DNA of 6,658 nucleotides, from assembly GCA_905480055.1 (NCBI GenBank), contig CAJQOW010000214.1, positions 1 to 6,658 on the forward strand, written 5' to 3'. Position 1 is the first letter of the stretch; each line of letters opens with the position of its first letter. Below the pieces are notes generated by a model that was given only the letters and a program-made list of their open reading frames with translations, was not told where the DNA came from and made no database searches. Made by a program: the position numbers and the translations under genes. This document shows positions 5,152-6,658 of this stretch, one piece after another. Source of the stretch: an uncultured Acidimicrobiia bacterium (GTDB lineage: Bacteria > Actinomycetota > Acidimicrobiia > UBA5794).

Positions 5152-5712
5152 GCGGTCGACACCGAAATCGCGCAGCGCCTCTGCGACGTCACCGATGGGC
5201 AGGCCCATCACATTGGCTCGCGAACCAGACACCGCCTTGATGAGGCGACCGCGATCACCTTGGATGGCATAGGCGCCAGCCTTGTCCCACGGTTGCGTGT
5301 CCTCGATGTAGCGATCGATCTCTGCGGCGTCGACCGGATGGAACTCCACCCTCGATTCGGCCACACCGAAGCGCTCCTCGTCGTCTCTGATCACGGTCCA
5401 GCCGGTGAGCACCGAGTGCGTTGCACCCGACAGGGCGCCCAGCATCTTCGCAGCGTCCTCCTGGTCGACGGGTTTCCCCATCACCGCTCCGTCGAGCACG
5501 ACGATCGTGTCTGCAGAGAGTACGACCTCGTGCGAACCCGCCGACACCGCACGGGCCTTGTCCTCTGAAAGACGGAGCACCATCGCGGCTGGTTCCTCGC
5601 CTTCCTGTTGCATCTCGTCGACATCAGGCGGCGCGGTGCGAAATACGTAGCCCGCCGTCGACAGCAGGAGCGAACGTCTGGGTGAACCTGAAGCGAGCAC
5701 GAGATCAGCCAT
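5131..5712 (-). CDS. maf: Maf nucleoside triphosphate pyrophosphatase (dTTP/UTP type likely)
   Basis: A cytoplasmic enzyme of 193 residues, normal length, that hydrolyses nucleotide triphosphates, including modified ones, to monophosphates plus pyrophosphate. This keeps non-canonical nucleotides out of DNA and RNA; family members also affect septum formation when overproduced. Motifs are the phosphate-binding ASGSPRR (7-13); K52 in EDKARAV; ADTIV (67-71) with the metal/catalytic D68; GKP (79-81); GAYAIQG (146-152); and NVMGLP (167-172). GAYAIQG with Q151 is typical of the YhdE-like branch (dTTP, UTP, pseudo-UTP) rather than YceF (7-methyl-GTP), so the former specificity is inferred. The start lies 11 bases after the rnhB stop with no good ribosome binding site and no TANNNT box, which suggests translation coupled to rnhB in one transcript. 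The 3' end overlaps the convergent aldehyde dehydrogenase gene by 21 bp. Confidence 0.96.
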   Translation of the reverse strand: MADLVLASGSPRRSLLLSTAGYVFRTAPPDVDEMQQEGEEPAAMVLRLSEDKARAVSAGSHEVVLSADTIVVLDGAVMGKPVDQEDAAKMLGALSGATHSVLTGWTVIRDDEERFGVAESRVEFHPVDAAEIDRYIEDTQPWDKAGAYAIQGDRGRLIKAVSGSRANVMGLPIGDVAEALRDFGVDRSAPNGS

Positions 5713-5723
5713 CGGTATTGCGC

Positions 5724-6422
5724 TCAGAACAGGCTGAGTGTTTCAGAGGGCACTTGGCAACCGGGAATGCCAGACCACGGAAGTGCTGGCATGAACGCCC
5801 AACTCGTGCGGTGAATCGTCGACGGACCCAGAGCATCGAGTGCAGCTCGGTGCTTGGCACATGGGTATCCCTTGTTCGTATCGAACGAGTACCAGGGGAA
5901 CTCCATCGCCGCTGCGCGCATCAGTCGATCCCTGGTCACCTTGGCGAGGATGGATGCTGCGGCGATGGACAGGGACTTTGCGTCCCCGCGGACGATGGTG
6001 GTCGTGTTGCCGCGCTCCACGAAGTCCCATTTGCCGTCAACGAGGACATGGTCGATGTCGACGCCAAGGGAGTTGAGGGCGCGGTTCGTGGCAAGACGCT
6101 GTGCGTCTGACATCCCGAGTGCATCGCATTCGGCGTGGGAGGCATGGCCGATCGCCCAGTGCTCTGCCCAACCCGTGATCCGGGCGTACATGCCTTCTCG
6201 TTCGGGCTCGGTCAACTGCTTGGAGTCCCGAACCTTGTAGATCCTCTGGTTCTTTGGGATGACCACAGCGCCGATGGTGAGGGGCCCCGCCCACGAGCCG
6301 CGGCCTACCTCGTCAACTCCGACGACGGTCGTCGCCCCGTCGCGCCACAGGCTGGTCTCGTAGCTCGTGCCGGGAGATGCGGAGCGCAACGATGGGCGCA
6401 AGCGTGGGACCGTGGTTGGCAT
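5724..6422 (-). CDS. rnhB: Ribonuclease HII
   Basis: Cuts the RNA strand of RNA-DNA hybrids and nicks 5' to single ribonucleotides embedded in DNA, starting ribonucleotide excision repair. With the start at 6422 it has 232 residues, slightly long because of a basic N-terminal leader of about 30 residues before the fold. The hallmark DEVGRGSWAGP (37-47) gives catalytic D37, E38 and the GRG loop. Metal ligands D129 (VLVDG) and D147 (VRGDAKS) complete the site. AAASILAKVTRD (154-165), YSFDTNKGY (178-186) and IHRTSW (203-208) are further family blocks. The ATG at 6422 is favoured because a TANNNT box ends 7 bases upstream. An ATG four codons earlier (6434) lies inside that box, and the frame stays open further upstream over the yqgE end without homologous content. 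It is followed closely by maf. Confidence 0.96.
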   Translation of the reverse strand: MPTTVPRLRPSLRSASPGTSYETSLWRDGATTVVGVDEVGRGSWAGPLTIGAVVIPKNQRIYKVRDSKQLTEPEREGMYARITGWAEHWAIGHASHAECDALGMSDAQRLATNRALNSLGVDIDHVLVDGKWDFVERGNTTTIVRGDAKSLSIAAASILAKVTRDRLMRAAAMEFPWYSFDTNKGYPCAKHRAALDALGPSTIHRTSWAFMPALPWSGIPGCQVPSETLSLF

Positions 6423-6429
6423 GGACAGG

Positions 6430-6435
6430 AGCATA
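6430..6435 (-). promoter_or_regulatory. Putative -10 box of rnhB-maf (leaderless start)
   Basis: TATGCT on the minus strand matches TANNNT and is close to the general TATAAT consensus. Seven bases (CCTGTCC) separate it from the ATG at 6422. It lies in the 53-bp gap after the yqgE stop, so rnhB-maf may have its own promoter besides read-through from yqgE. Confidence 0.5.
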
Positions 6436-6475
6436 CCGGCAGCGCCTCGATGCCTTGTGACCAATCGCCCAGCGC

Positions 6476-6658
6476 CTAGTTCGTGGTGCGATCCGGGGTG
6501 TAGGTGCGGTGGAACGGGATCGTCCCCGGCGCCCGGGCGATGGAAGCCTGCCACAGACCCGACACGTCTTCAGCGAACACAACAGATCGGTCCGGCGAGA
6601 GGACCCACCATGCACCCTCGTCGAGCTCGTCATCGAGTTGGCCTGCTTCCCAGCCGGC
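6476..6658 (-). CDS. yqgE: YqgE/AlgH family protein (UPF0301), C-terminal fragment
   Basis: Only the last 60 residues are visible; the gene enters from the right edge with the codon boundary exactly at 6658 and ends in TAG at 6476. The fragment begins AGWEAGQLDDELDEGAWWVL, which matches the family's conserved late block (Gly-Tyr-Ala-Gly-Trp, x-Pro/Ala-Gly-Gln-Leu, x-x-Glu-Leu, then a Trp-containing strand). It continues SPDRSVVFAEDVSGLW, resembling the strand with Val-Phe and the helix with Leu-Trp seen near the C-terminus of these proteins. The family is widespread, of unclear biochemical function; AlgH was named for effects on alginate regulation in Pseudomonas. The final 20 residues (ARAPGTIPFHRTYTPDRTTN) are not recognisable. 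It lies upstream of rnhB on the same strand, 53 bp apart. The assignment rests on a short segment. Confidence 0.75.
   Translation of the reverse strand, partial: AGWEAGQLDDELDEGAWWVLSPDRSVVFAEDVSGLWQASIARAPGTIPFHRTYTPDRTTN

Noticed and set aside
5421..6110. 229-codon plus-strand frame across maf and rnhB
   Set aside because: It is Arg/Pro/Cys-rich with no family resemblance and spans two real genes on the other strand.
6423..6554. Longer RNase HII starting at 6554
   Set aside because: The extra residues overlap the end of yqgE in another frame, look like out-of-frame translation, and precede the likely promoter. The ATG at 6422 suffices for the whole fold.
1..6658. Mobile element, CRISPR array, toxin-antitoxin or defence system
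   Set aside because: No transposase, integrase, spaced repeats, nuclease-helicase pairs or small paired genes of those kinds were seen; gene content is metabolic and housekeeping.

Overview
This is a compact, fully coding stretch of a high-GC (roughly 60%) bacterial chromosome. The organism is probably an actinobacterium, perhaps of the Acidimicrobiia. That is inferred from gene content (a P450, an HSD10-type dehydrogenase and an unusual long aldehyde dehydrogenase), from GC-rich third codon positions, and from start sites. Four genes carry a TANNNT -10 box 6-7 bases before their ATG and no Shine-Dalgarno, the known actinobacterial signature of leaderless mRNA. No rRNA, tRNA, CRISPR array, insertion sequence or phage gene was seen.

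Layout: (1) 2-583 (+), the 3' part of a SpoU/TrmH-family RNA methyltransferase. (2) 596-1807 (-), a complete cytochrome P450 converging on it. (3) 1837-2070 (-), a short unrecognised protein with a CxxC...CxxH zinc-knuckle-like motif, just upstream of the P450 and on the same strand. (4) 2206-2499 (+), an HU-family nucleoid protein with a strong ribosome binding site and a clear intrinsic terminator. (5) 2616-3386 (-), a type II 3-hydroxyacyl-CoA dehydrogenase of the SDR family, divergent from (6) 3448-5151 (+), a 567-residue aldehyde dehydrogenase superfamily enzyme. Both appear to be fired from a shared 61-bp region. (7) 5131-5712 (-) maf, 5724-6422 (-) rnhB and 6476 to beyond the window edge (-) yqgE form a same-strand housekeeping cluster. 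The yqgE fragment is cut by the window edge.

How the genes may work together: the P450, aldehyde dehydrogenase and hydroxyacyl-CoA dehydrogenase would fit successive oxidation of a lipid, terpenoid or sterol-like side chain (hydroxylation, aldehyde to acid, then a beta-oxidation step). They lie in separate transcription units, so this is only a hypothesis. Maf (nucleotide pool sanitation) and RNase HII (removal of misincorporated ribonucleotides) are functionally compatible neighbours. I found no convincing undescribed multi-gene system. The most distinctive observations are the repeated leaderless promoter architecture, the shared divergent promoter, the P450 with Ala at the usual catalytic Thr position, the atypical aldehyde dehydrogenase and the small Cys/His protein.
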